This document shows positions 49,648 to 57,527 of a stretch of DNA of 64,000 nucleotides, piece by piece (position 1 is the first letter of the stretch; every line of letters starts with the position of its first letter). The translations under genes were made by a program, and so were the position numbers. The notes under the pieces were generated by a model. The model did no database searches. It saw only the letters and a program-made list of their open reading frames with translations, and was not told the DNA's origin. The stretch comes from Trebonia sp963734665 (GTDB lineage: Bacteria; Actinomycetota; Actinomycetes; Streptosporangiales; Streptosporangiaceae): NCBI GenBank assembly GCA_963734665.1, contig CAVTIR010000008.1, forward strand, positions 1 through 64,000, read 5' to 3'.

Positions 49648-50076
49648 GTGGGTTCGGCACGCGAGCCGGCACAAGCCGCGCGGATACTTCCCGGCACGCC
49701 GATGCGAAAGGTCGTACCGCCCCGGATGGTCGGGCCATACATGAGCGGCCAGCGTGGCGTGATCGCGGGGTACGTGCACCGGGTCAGGGATGTGATCTTC
49801 CGGAACCCGGCAGACGCGTTCTACGCGCTCGGCCTAGGCTACGAGGGGTCGGATTTCAAGCCTGACATGGCGGAGTTGTACCTCCTGTGCTGGCAGGCGC
49901 GGGAGATCGACGGCTACGTGCCAGTCAGCGCGCGGGGCATGCCCGGCCGGGCGGAGTTCTACCTGGAGCCGATCCAGATCCCGGTTGGCACGGCACTGTG
50001 CCGGCTGGCGGACGCGGGCGATGAGCCAGTCGCCCGGTACGACGGTCTGGCCTGGCGGCGGCCGAGGGAAGGGTAA
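49648..50076 (+). CDS. Hypothetical protein, partner of the 815-aa protein
   Basis: 142 aa, soluble, no signal peptide, not recognised. Features: VPPRMVGPYMSGQRGVIAGYVHRV, DVIFRNPADAFYALGLGYEGSDF, MAELYLLCWQAREIDGYVPVS, and AEFYLEPIQIPVGTALCRL. GTG at 49648 has GGGAGG nine bases upstream. Ends 5 bp before the next gene, so they are surely cotranscribed. Confidence 0.75.
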   Translation: MGSAREPAQAARILPGTPMRKVVPPRMVGPYMSGQRGVIAGYVHRVRDVIFRNPADAFYALGLGYEGSDFKPDMAELYLLCWQAREIDGYVPVSARGMPGRAEFYLEPIQIPVGTALCRLADAGDEPVARYDGLAWRRPREG

Positions 50077-50081
50077 GGCTT

Positions 50082-52529
50082 ATGCGATACCGACTCATGG
50101 CCTCCTACCTCGGCGCTTCCTATCAGGCCGCGGTTGGCCCCTCCGATCGTGATGTCACGCTGTTCGCGGCCCCGCCGCCTCCGGAAGAGCACGGCTTCTC
50201 CCCGGCCCCTGGCGGTATATGGCGCAAGCAGGTCCGGCTCGATGACCTCGACGGGCTGTGGGAATCGCGGCCCATCGGCTCCTATCACGGCGAGCCGTGC
50301 CTGGTGCTCGACGATATGGGCGACCGGCTGCACATCGTCTACCTGGGCATGGACGAGCGGCGGGCCGCGCAGCTCGGTTACTGGGAAGTCGACCGCGGTG
50401 TCTTCGAGGTCGTCGTACCCCGGTATGAGGTCACCGACCTGGCTGAGGAGCGGCACGAGTTTCCTATCGCACTGCTGCTTTCCACGTTGCCGCGAGCACT
50501 TGGCGCCGGGGATTCGGGTCTTGGCGGGCTCAGTGCCGGCGGCCCCGACGGACGCGGGATCGGCCCGAACGGGGCAGGGGCGGTACCGGCGGGGACCGGC
50601 AGGGCCATCGGGGCGATCGGCCCCGGCAGTGCCGCTGGACCCGGCGGTGCGGTCGGGGTCGCGACCGCCGGAGGCATCGGGGCTGCCGGGGGCGGACAGG
50701 GGCCTGGCGGGATGGCGGCATGGGGCCCCGCAGGCGCACGGCAGCCAATCCGTGGCCAGCTCCCAGCAGGTCCTGCGCAGCTCCCAGCGGGAGGCCCCGC
50801 GCAACTCCCCGCAGCGATGTCGCAGCCGCCCGCTCCCGTCGCCGTGCAGCAGCCGATTACGAGCATGTACCAGGCGCCGACCGGAATGGCGCAGAACGGC
50901 GCCGGGCTGCCCGCTGCTCCTGGCCTGCCGCCCGGCGGGCCGCAGGTGGCTGGCGGACCGCAGGGGTCCGCGATCCCGCAGGGGAGTGGCTTGCCGCAGA
51001 TCCCCGCCGGGCCGATCGGCGCACCTGGTCAAGGTGCGCCGGGAGCTCAGGGGATTTTCGGGGTGCAGGGACCGCCCGCAGCGCGGCCGGCAGCGAGCGC
51101 TGCCCCGCCGCCCGCTCCGGCGCCGCAACTTCCTGGCAGGCCGCAACTGCCCGTGGCGCAACTGCCGACGGCACAGCAGCCTGTGGCATGGCAGCCCGTG
51201 GCACAGCCGGCGGCCGCACAGCAATTTCCGCTTCCTGCCCCACCGCAGGGCGCGGGCGCCGCGCAGGCCGCCGCCGCCGGGCAGGGGGCCGCGCCGCAGC
51301 CAGCGGGCGCACAGGCACAGGCGCCAACCGCCGTGGCCGCATGGCACGGCTCTCCGGCCGCAGGCGGCAACGGCACGTGGTACTACCAGCCTGCTCCCGA
51401 CCCACAGCAGGGCGGAGCGGCGGCCGGCGGGTACGCGGTCAACGGGATGACGCCCAACGGCTATGCCCAGCAGGACCAGGGCAGCGTGCAAGCCGCGCCG
51501 CTCAATCTCAATGGCCCTAGCGGGATGCAGCAATACGCCCAGCCCGCCCCGCAAGCTCCCGTGACCGGATACCAGCCGGCCCCGGCACTCCCGCCAGCCA
51601 CCGCCGGCCAGCAGCCCCAGCCGGGCCAGAACGCCCAGCCGCCCCAGGCAATGCAGCCGACGCAGGTACTGCCGCAGCCGGCACAGGCACCGCAGCCGGC
51701 ACAGGCACCGCAGCCGGCACAGCCGCCGCAGCCGCCGCCGACGCAGCCGCCGCCGACGCGGGCCCAGGCGGCGCCGGGACCGCAGTTCTTCGCGCCGCCA
51801 GCGCCGCAGGCACCGCCGCCGACGGCCCCGGCTGCCGCAGCCGCGAACGCCACTGAGCCCGTGATGCCAGGACCCGCAGCGGCCGGAACCGTCATGCCGG
51901 CAGTCGGCATGTCGGCACCGCAGGCGCCCGCACCGCCCATGGGAGCGCCGGCCGGCACGGTCACGGCTCCCATGGCGGCGGCACCGCCGCCCGTAAGCCC
52001 GCAACAGGTGGCACCCCAGCCAGTAGCGCCGCAGCCACTGGGACCCCAGCCACCAGGACAGCAGTCAGTGGGATCACAGCAGGCAGCGCCGCTGTCGGCG
52101 CCGCCGTCGGTGGCTCCCGCGCCGTCGGGCGCCAGCGCGACCGGCCCGCTCACGCCATTGGCGCCGCCCCCCCAGCCCGACCAGGGGTCCCATTCCGGCC
52201 TGACGGCGGTCGGCGCGCTCACCAAGCTGACCGGTGCGGTCCGCGGGCGGCGAGCCGCACGCAAGCCGCGACTCGCGATGTCCTCGATCTTCGCCGATCT
52301 TGTCGATATGGCCGATATCCCGCGATCCGCGTACGCCGTCGATGAGGAAATCACGGGGGCTATGTGTCTCTTCAAGACGGATGGCGGCTACGAGGTATTC
52401 AGCTGCGCGGAGGACGCGAGACACGAGGTCCGCTTCTTCGAGGAAGAAGAAGCGGCGTACTTCTACCTGTTCGGCGTGCTGGCTGCCGAGGCGCTGCGCA
52501 ACGGCCGGCTGAGCCCGCGCCGGGGCTGA
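50082..52529 (+). CDS. Two-domain hypothetical protein with a 570-residue Pro/Gln/Ala linker
   Basis: 815 aa, unknown function. N-terminal domain (1-145): YLGASYQAAVGPSDRDVTLFA, SRPIGSYHGEPCLVLDDMGDRL, QLGYWEVDRGVFEVVVP. Residues about 155-725 are low complexity (Pro/Ala/Gln/Gly), with tandem QPAQAPQPAQ. C-terminal domain (about 730-815): MSSIFADLVDMADIPRSAYAVDEE (split: MSSIFADLVDMADIP, RSAYAVDEE), RHEVRFFEEEEAAYFYLFGVLAAEAL. No signal peptide or helix in membrane. Tandemly repeated codons suggest linker growth by slippage. Production would depend on EF-P. Confidence 0.8.
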   Translation: MRYRLMASYLGASYQAAVGPSDRDVTLFAAPPPPEEHGFSPAPGGIWRKQVRLDDLDGLWESRPIGSYHGEPCLVLDDMGDRLHIVYLGMDERRAAQLGYWEVDRGVFEVVVPRYEVTDLAEERHEFPIALLLSTLPRALGAGDSGLGGLSAGGPDGRGIGPNGAGAVPAGTGRAIGAIGPGSAAGPGGAVGVATAGGIGAAGGGQGPGGMAAWGPAGARQPIRGQLPAGPAQLPAGGPAQLPAAMSQPPAPVAVQQPITSMYQAPTGMAQNGAGLPAAPGLPPGGPQVAGGPQGSAIPQGSGLPQIPAGPIGAPGQGAPGAQGIFGVQGPPAARPAASAAPPPAPAPQLPGRPQLPVAQLPTAQQPVAWQPVAQPAAAQQFPLPAPPQGAGAAQAAAAGQGAAPQPAGAQAQAPTAVAAWHGSPAAGGNGTWYYQPAPDPQQGGAAAGGYAVNGMTPNGYAQQDQGSVQAAPLNLNGPSGMQQYAQPAPQAPVTGYQPAPALPPATAGQQPQPGQNAQPPQAMQPTQVLPQPAQAPQPAQAPQPAQPPQPPPTQPPPTRAQAAPGPQFFAPPAPQAPPPTAPAAAAANATEPVMPGPAAAGTVMPAVGMSAPQAPAPPMGAPAGTVTAPMAAAPPPVSPQQVAPQPVAPQPLGPQPPGQQSVGSQQAAPLSAPPSVAPAPSGASATGPLTPLAPPPQPDQGSHSGLTAVGALTKLTGAVRGRRAARKPRLAMSSIFADLVDMADIPRSAYAVDEEITGAMCLFKTDGGYEVFSCAEDARHEVRFFEEEEAAYFYLFGVLAAEALRNGRLSPRRG

Positions 52530-52967
52530 CCCCGCAGGTCCGGCCACGACGACAGACGGGACGCGGGCGAGGGAACGGCGGCCCATCGGCGTAATCAACA
52601 CCTGCGCAAAAAGGCTCCAGGAACCTCAAGGACATTGTCGCGTTGACCGCTAGATTGCGGCTACAGTTAAATTTACCGACGGGGCTGACGGTCCCCCGCT
52701 CCCCAAGCAGCCCCGTCGGCCCACCCCTGCTGAGACCGCCTGATCGGTCATCCACTCTCGAGTTGGGAATGCAAAGCGAGGACTCTGGCTGGCATCAGGA
52801 ATTGCGTCTCATACCAGTAGAAACGCGTTTCCCTCTGGTCCCACGCTTCACATAAATGCTAATTGGCAACTTCGGCGCAAATTAGGATTCGAATTCAATA
52901 ATGTTATTGCTCTCGGCGCACCTCGGCGACCCTGAAGTTGGCCGGTGCGTGAAGCTGCTCGGATCCG
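52530..52967. other. 438-bp gap with a hairpin and an AT-rich stretch
   Basis: A perfect 12-bp inverted repeat CCGACGGGGCTG / CAGCCCCGTCGG (52676-52687, 52708-52719) may be a terminator for the pair upstream. The segment 52845-52915 is markedly AT-rich for this genome (for example AATTCAATAATGTTATTG). No gene seen. Confidence 0.6.
52676..52719 (+). terminator. 12-bp perfect hairpin, possible terminator
   Basis: Arms at 52676-52687 and 52708-52719, 20-base loop, about 150 bp after the stop of the 815-aa gene. No T run follows, as is common in actinobacterial terminators. Confidence 0.45.
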
Positions 52968-52980
52968 TATGCTGATCGGC
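52968..52980 (+). promoter_or_regulatory. -10 element of a leaderless promoter
   Basis: TATGCT at 52968-52973, seven bases, then ATG at 52981. Same hexamer and same spacing as at 38090. No clear -35. Confidence 0.55.
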
Positions 52981-53901
52981 ATGACCATCCCGCTCACCGG
53001 CACTCAGCACGAGATCGAAGCAGGCGACTACCGGGCGACCGTCACGGAGCTCGGCGCGGGCCTGCGCGGGCTCAAGTTTGGCGACACCTCTCTGGTGACC
53101 AGCTTCGACGCGGATGAACTCCCGCCGCACAGCGCCGGCCAGCTCCTGACACCGTGGCCGAACCGGGTCGAGGGCGGCCACTACAGCTTCGACGGCGACG
53201 ATCATCAGCTGGCTCTTTCCGAGCCCGCCCGCGGTAACGCCATTCACGGCCTGACCCGGTGGGTGCCGTGGACCAGAATCGCACACGATCGCGACGAGGT
53301 GACGCTGCGCTGCCTGCCGCACGGCCAGCAGGGCTACCCGTTCGCCGTCCAGGTCGACGTGACCTACCGGCTTGATGCCGAGTCAGGGCTGCACGCCACC
53401 GTGACCGCGACCAATAAGGGAAGCCGCCCGGCACCCTGGGGCGCGGGCGTGCACCCGTACCTGTCTGCGGGCACCCCAGGGATCGACGACTGCGAGCTTG
53501 AGCTTCCCGCAGACCGCTGGCAGCCGGTCGATGACCGGCTCATTCCGTCCGGCCCCGCGCAGGACGTAACGGGAACCGGCTACGACCTGCGTACCGCGCG
53601 CAAGCTGGCCGGCGTCCACCTCGACCACGCGTTCACCAGCCTGCACAGGGAGTCCGACGGCCTCGCCTGGGTCCGGCTGTCAAGCGGTGAGCTGACCACT
53701 GCCATGTGGCTGGACGCCGCAAACACCTGGCTGCAGGTCTTCACCAGCGACCCGCTCGAAGAGGAGCGCCGCCGGGCCGCGGTCGCCGTCGAGCCGATGA
53801 CGTGCCCGCCGAACGCGTTCGTCAGCGGCGAGGACCTGATCGTCCTGCAGCCGAGGGAGTCCGTCACCGTTCGGTGGGGGATCAAGGCGATAACCAGCTA
53901 A
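52981..53901 (+). CDS. Aldose 1-epimerase-like protein (GalM family)
   Basis: Beta-sandwich mutarotase-type fold, interconverting sugar anomers; exact sugar unknown. Family residues: LTPWPNRVEGGHY, NAIHGLTRW (first His), GAGVHPYLSAG (catalytic His), LDHAFTSL, and VAVEPMTCPPNAF (catalytic Glu). 306 aa from ATG at 52981; an in-frame ATG at 52945 has no support. Probably leaderless. Confidence 0.92.
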   Translation: MTIPLTGTQHEIEAGDYRATVTELGAGLRGLKFGDTSLVTSFDADELPPHSAGQLLTPWPNRVEGGHYSFDGDDHQLALSEPARGNAIHGLTRWVPWTRIAHDRDEVTLRCLPHGQQGYPFAVQVDVTYRLDAESGLHATVTATNKGSRPAPWGAGVHPYLSAGTPGIDDCELELPADRWQPVDDRLIPSGPAQDVTGTGYDLRTARKLAGVHLDHAFTSLHRESDGLAWVRLSSGELTTAMWLDAANTWLQVFTSDPLEEERRRAAVAVEPMTCPPNAFVSGEDLIVLQPRESVTVRWGIKAITS

Positions 53902-53929
53902 GAGCAGATCATTCAGTGTCCCGCTCGCT

Positions 53930-54547
53930 TCACGCCGAACGGAACCGGCCGGCTCTCCGTACCCGCGCGAGGTCATCCGGCGTGTCCACGTCATCGGGAC
54001 TGCCCACGTCGCCGCACTCAACGCGGGTCACGAGATCGGGGTGCGCCCGCAGGAAGTGGCGCGCCCCGGTGTCGCCCGCCGTCATGTCGAGGACGGCCGG
54101 CCAGTGAGCACGGCCGATGAGGACCGGGTTGCGCGGCTTGCCGTCATAGGCGGCAACCGCGACCGTGGCCCCGCCCTCGTAGGCCGCGATCAGGCGCCGC
54201 ACCACTTCCGGCCCGATGAGCGGCTGGTCGGCCAGGGCGATGACCGCAGCGGCGACGCCGTCCGCCTCGCCCGTCGCTGCGTTGGCTGCGTCAAGCGCCC
54301 GCAGCCCTGCAGCGAGCGAAGACCCCATGCCTGACGACCAGTCCGGGTTGTGCACAGTGACCGCGCCCGCTATCTCGACAGGCACGGCCCCGGCGACCAC
54401 CAAGACCGGATCGGTCCCGCCATCCCTGAGCAGCCCGACGCCGCGCTCCGCGAGCGTCATCCCGCCTAGCTCCACCGTTGCCTTCGGCTGGCCGAGCCGG
54501 GTACCGTCCCCGGCCGCCAGCAAGATCCCCGCGACCCGTGTAACCAC
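53930..54547 (-). CDS. MobA/MocA-like nucleotidyltransferase
   Basis: NTP-transferase fold protein, probably cytidylyl- or guanylyltransferase for molybdenum cofactor. Motifs: AGILLAAGDGTRLGQPKATVELGG (split: AGILLAAGDGTRLG, QPKATVELGG), HNPDWSSGMGSSLAAGLRAL, ALADQPLIGPEVVRRLI, RNPVLIGRAHW and GDVGSPDDVDTPDDL. 205 aa. The SSGMGSSL block is typical of MocA-type enzymes that work with XdhC. The xdhC-like gene is close by (55661), but the dehydrogenase itself is not in the window. Confidence 0.9.
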   Translation of the reverse strand: MVTRVAGILLAAGDGTRLGQPKATVELGGMTLAERGVGLLRDGGTDPVLVVAGAVPVEIAGAVTVHNPDWSSGMGSSLAAGLRALDAANAATGEADGVAAAVIALADQPLIGPEVVRRLIAAYEGGATVAVAAYDGKPRNPVLIGRAHWPAVLDMTAGDTGARHFLRAHPDLVTRVECGDVGSPDDVDTPDDLARVRRAGRFRSA

Positions 54548-54643
54548 GGCCTAACGGTAGTTCACGAGCTGACCGGCGCGTAACCAGCCGCCGTTCACTG
54601 TCGGAAGAGCACAGGGCGACCTTCCCGTGGTGACCTTCCCGTG

Positions 54644-54692
54644 GCGAGTTTTCAAGTTGCTTGAAGGTTGGCGAGTTGTCAGGTACTTTGAA
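54644..54692 (+). promoter_or_regulatory. Promoter and candidate operator of the toxin-antitoxin pair
   Basis: TTGAAG (54661-54666), 17 bases, TACTTT (54684-54689), seven bases, ATG at 54697: a near-textbook leaderless promoter. A 22-bp imperfect direct repeat (GCGAGTTTTCAAGTT.. at 54644-54665 and GCGAGTTGTCAGGTA.. at 54671-54692, 17 of 22 identical) covers both hexamers and is a likely site for autorepression. A further direct repeat GACCTTCCCGTGG lies at 54618 and 54632. Confidence 0.7.
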
Positions 54693-54696
54693 AGTC

Positions 54697-55179
54697 ATGG
54701 TGGCTATGCCCGCTGAGGCGAACCTCAGCGACCTGCTAAACAAGCCCAAGGCGACGCTGGCGCGGCTGGCCAGCAGTCGACGGCTCCTGCTCCATAGGCG
54801 CGACGCCGAGGACCTCGTCATCACCACGGCGGAACGAGCCGCCGCGGATACCGCCGTGGTGCGCGACACAACCCGGCTCTTTCGGGAGATGATGCGAAAG
54901 GACCCGATGGTCATGACGCTCGCGGTACAGGTGCTGCCGTCCGTGTTCCCCTGGGTGCGATACCTGCCGGAGGAGGCTCGGAAGGAGTTCGCCGCAGAAT
55001 GGCTCGACGCACTCAGCGCGGCGGGAGAACTCGACAACGGCGCGGCCGTTGAGGGACTTGTCGCGGAGTGGCGGTCAACCGCCGAGATCTATGCGGACCC
55101 CGAGTTGTTTGCCATCCTGACCCGTGACCTCGACGGCACGGACCACGGCCCGGTTCCCCCGCCCGAGGTACCCGGGTGA
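54697..55179 (+). CDS. Antitoxin, prevent-host-death-like
   Basis: 160 aa. The N-terminal part (NLSDLLNKPKATLARLASSR, LLLHRRDAEDLVITTAER) resembles Phd/YefM-type DNA-binding antitoxins. The C-terminal half is helical (WVRYLPEEARKEFAAEWLDAL, VAEWRSTAEIYADPEL) and would bind the toxin. ATG at 54697 lies seven bases after the -10 element. The next gene starts within its stop codon (GTGA). Confidence 0.85.
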   Translation: MVAMPAEANLSDLLNKPKATLARLASSRRLLLHRRDAEDLVITTAERAAADTAVVRDTTRLFREMMRKDPMVMTLAVQVLPSVFPWVRYLPEEARKEFAAEWLDALSAAGELDNGAAVEGLVAEWRSTAEIYADPELFAILTRDLDGTDHGPVPPPEVPG

Positions 55180-55529
55180 GCCCTAAGCGAGGAGATCGGG
55201 TGGCACCGCCTCCCGGCCGCGGTGACTGGAATGTGCGCTTCGCGGACAACGAGGCGGCGAGAGGATGGGAGGAGTTGTGCCAGCAAGCCCCAGGTAACAC
55301 ACTCGACGCATGGGCCACCATGCGGCGGAACCCGGCGCCTCCGATGAGCTCCCCCCGCCAGCGGCGGCTCAAGCGTGATCTAGCCACGCGGACGATGAAG
55401 GGTCAAGCCCTTGATCACTGGCAGATCGAGGTGACTGGCGCCGGACGCGTCTGGTACCTGGTCGACCACGAGAGCCACACCGTCTGGATCGACCACGCCG
55501 GACCCGGCCATCCTAAGGCAACAAACTAG
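55176..55529 (+). CDS. RelE-like toxin
   Basis: 117 aa. Basic protein with SPRQRRLKRDLATRTMKGQALDHWQIEVTGAGRVWYLVD (split: SPRQRRLKRDLATRTM, QALDHWQIEVTGAGR, VWYLVD) and WIDHAGPGHPKATN, matching actinobacterial RelE/ParE-superfamily cytotoxic translational repressors. The basic residues needed for ribosome-dependent mRNA cleavage appear present, but catalytic assignment is inference. Start overlaps the antitoxin stop by 4 bp. Confidence 0.83.
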   Translation: MSPKRGDRVAPPPGRGDWNVRFADNEAARGWEELCQQAPGNTLDAWATMRRNPAPPMSSPRQRRLKRDLATRTMKGQALDHWQIEVTGAGRVWYLVDHESHTVWIDHAGPGHPKATN

Positions 55530-55660
55530 GCCTCAAGGCGTCCCGCGTCGGGCCGCCGCAGAAGATGTGGGCGGACGGGAGTCACCCGCTTCCGTTCTGG
55601 GGAATCCTTAAAGTCCGGGCTAACGCAGACGCTCACGTGGGCGTGACCACCCGCCGGTGA

Positions 55661-56812
55661 CTAGGCGTGGACGCGGTCGTCGTGGTGGACGCGGTCGTCG
55701 TGGTGGATGCGGCCCTCGGTGCTGGTGAGGGCAGCGCCGGTGCCGCCCCAGCGGAGCTGGATGAGTTCGGCGGCGATGGAGACCGCGGTCTCCTCCGGCG
55801 TGCGCGCCCCCAGGTCAAGGCCGATCGGGGAACGCAGCCTCGCCAGTTCTTCCTCGGTCATGCCGATGGCGCGCAGGCGCTCCAGCCGGTCCTCGTGCGT
55901 GCGGCGGGACCCCATCGCGCCGATGTAGCCGGCCGGCGTGCGCAGGGCGACCTCGAGGACGGGCACGTCGAACTTCGGGTCGTGGGTGAGGACGCAGATC
56001 ACCGTGCGCGCGTCCACCTCAACGCCGGCGAGGAACCGGTGCGGCCAGTCGACCACGACCTCGTCCGCGTCGGGGAAGCGGGTCCTGGTCGCGAAGATCG
56101 GCCGCGCGTCGCAGACAGTCACGTGGTAGCCGAGGAACTTGCCTACGCGGGCGACGGCCGCCGCGAAGTCGATCGCGCCGAACACGAACATTCGCGGCGG
56201 TGGCGCGAATGAGTTCACGAACACCGCCAGCTCGTCACCGCGCCGCTCGCCGTGCTCGCCGTAGCGGCGGATGCCGGTCAGGCCCTGCGCGAGCATGCCG
56301 CGCACGTCGTCGTCTACCGCGGTGTCGAGCCGGTCCCCCGCGCCGAGGGCGCCGGTCGAGCTCTTCGCGGTGTCGCCCCAGATGACCCTTCGGGCGCCGA
56401 CCTGGCCGGGGCCGGAGATCACGGTGGCGACCGCGACCGGCTCGCCGCGCTCGACGGCCTCGTGAATATCCCTGAGCTCGGGGAAGGTCGTCTTGTTCAC
56501 CGGCTCGACGAAGATGTCGAGGATACCGCCGCAGGTCAAGCCGACCGCGAACGCGTCATCGTCGCTGAAGCCGTACCGCTGGAGCACGGGCTGGCCGCTC
56601 TCGGTTACCTCCGTGGCGAGCTCATAGACCGCGCCCTCGACGCAGCCGCCGGAGACGGAACCGATCACTTCGCCGCCGTCTTCCACCGCGAGCGCGGCCC
56701 CCGGGTCGCGCGGCGCGCTGCGGAACGTGCTGACCACCGTCGCCAGGCCGAACGTCTCGTCGTCTGCCCACCACTTGGTGATCGTGTTCAGGATGTCGCG
56801 CACAGTCCCCAC
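55661..56812 (-). CDS. XdhC/CoxI-family molybdenum enzyme accessory protein
   Basis: Accessory factor inserting sulfurated molybdenum cofactor into xanthine dehydrogenase-type enzymes. XdhC N-domain: GSVSGGCVEGAVYELA, LTCGGILDIFVEP. C-terminal Rossmann domain: FVFGAIDFAAAVARVGKFLGYHVTVCDAR (split: FVFGAIDFAAAVARVG, FLGYHVTVCDAR), VVVDWPHRFLA, LTHDPKFDVPVLEVAL, YIGAMGSRRTHEDR. 383 aa from GTG. The last 14 residues (HHDDRVHHDDRVHA) come from a 21-bp tandem repeat at the 3' end (55667-55715). Confidence 0.92.
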   Translation of the reverse strand: MGTVRDILNTITKWWADDETFGLATVVSTFRSAPRDPGAALAVEDGGEVIGSVSGGCVEGAVYELATEVTESGQPVLQRYGFSDDDAFAVGLTCGGILDIFVEPVNKTTFPELRDIHEAVERGEPVAVATVISGPGQVGARRVIWGDTAKSSTGALGAGDRLDTAVDDDVRGMLAQGLTGIRRYGEHGERRGDELAVFVNSFAPPPRMFVFGAIDFAAAVARVGKFLGYHVTVCDARPIFATRTRFPDADEVVVDWPHRFLAGVEVDARTVICVLTHDPKFDVPVLEVALRTPAGYIGAMGSRRTHEDRLERLRAIGMTEEELARLRSPIGLDLGARTPEETAVSIAAELIQLRWGGTGAALTSTEGRIHHDDRVHHDDRVHA

Positions 56813-56930
56813 CTCGAGGTCTCACTGATACTACGCTAGAAAGCTACGCCCATGTCACGCCATGGCCGGTTTAGTGATTGCTTAATTGAACCCTCAAGGA
56901 TCTCAGGATATCCCGCCACGACCCGCTCTG

Positions 56931-57395
56931 TCAGCGCGGGCGACGGACGGCGGCAACGGCCGTCCGCATCAGCCGCGGCAGCTCGGAGTCGACGATCCGC
57001 TCGGGCCTGCGCTCAAGCTCGTCAGGGCTCAGCCACTCGTGCCCTACGATGCCAAGGCGTTCCAGCGCGCCATGGGGGGCGGCGGTGACCTCGGCATCGT
57101 CGAGTGCCACCGCGAAATACGTCTGGTCCTGGGTGACGGGCACCACCCCGTACGCTGCGTACCTGACCACGGTCGACCCGATCGGCTCGCCGAGCGCGCG
57201 GGGATCGATGTCGATCCCCGCTTCTTCGCGCATCTCACGAGCGCCGGCCTGGGCCAAGGTCTCGCCGCGCTCCGCCCCGCCGCCGATCGTGAGCCAGTAG
57301 CGGTCGCGCCGGTGCAGTTCCCTGCCAAGCTGCAGCAGCACGCGCCCCTCCCGGTTGACGGGAAGGACGCGTGCCGTGTTCCGCCTGACTCTCAC
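56931..57395 (-). CDS. Nudix hydrolase
   Basis: 154-aa NDP-X pyrophosphohydrolase of unknown substrate. Nudix box GGAERGETLAQAGAREMREEAG (split: GGAERGETLAQ, AGAREMREEAG), matching Gx5Ex7REUxEExGU. GTG at 57393-57395. Its ribosome site (AAGAGG) lies in the 3' arm of a hairpin formed with sequence 35 bases upstream, and the whole hairpin is duplicated (57397-57526). Confidence 0.9.
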   Translation of the reverse strand: MRVRRNTARVLPVNREGRVLLQLGRELHRRDRYWLTIGGGAERGETLAQAGAREMREEAGIDIDPRALGEPIGSTVVRYAAYGVVPVTQDQTYFAVALDDAEVTAAPHGALERLGIVGHEWLSPDELERRPERIVDSELPRLMRTAVAAVRRPR

Positions 57396-57396
57396 C

Positions 57397-57526
57397 AGAC
57401 CTCTTTTCCTGGCCGTTCCGGGTTCGTCAGAATCCTACGATGAGGCAGGAAAGAGATCTGTCACCAAACCTTTTTCCTGGTCAGAATGGTGCGCCAGATT
57501 TTGACGGGAGGCAGGAAAAGAGGTTT
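57397..57526 (-). repeat. Two tandem hairpins between hisG and the Nudix gene
   Basis: Unit 1: AGACCTCTTTTCCTG (57397-57411) with CAGGAAAGAGATCT (57446-57459). Unit 2: AAACCTTTTTCCTG (57466-57479) with CAGGAAAAGAGGTTT (57512-57526). On the minus strand each unit ends CAGGAAAA, GG, TYTGGTGA; the second such GTG is the Nudix start codon. The hairpins begin right at the hisG stop. Confidence 0.8.
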
Positions 57527-57527
57527 G

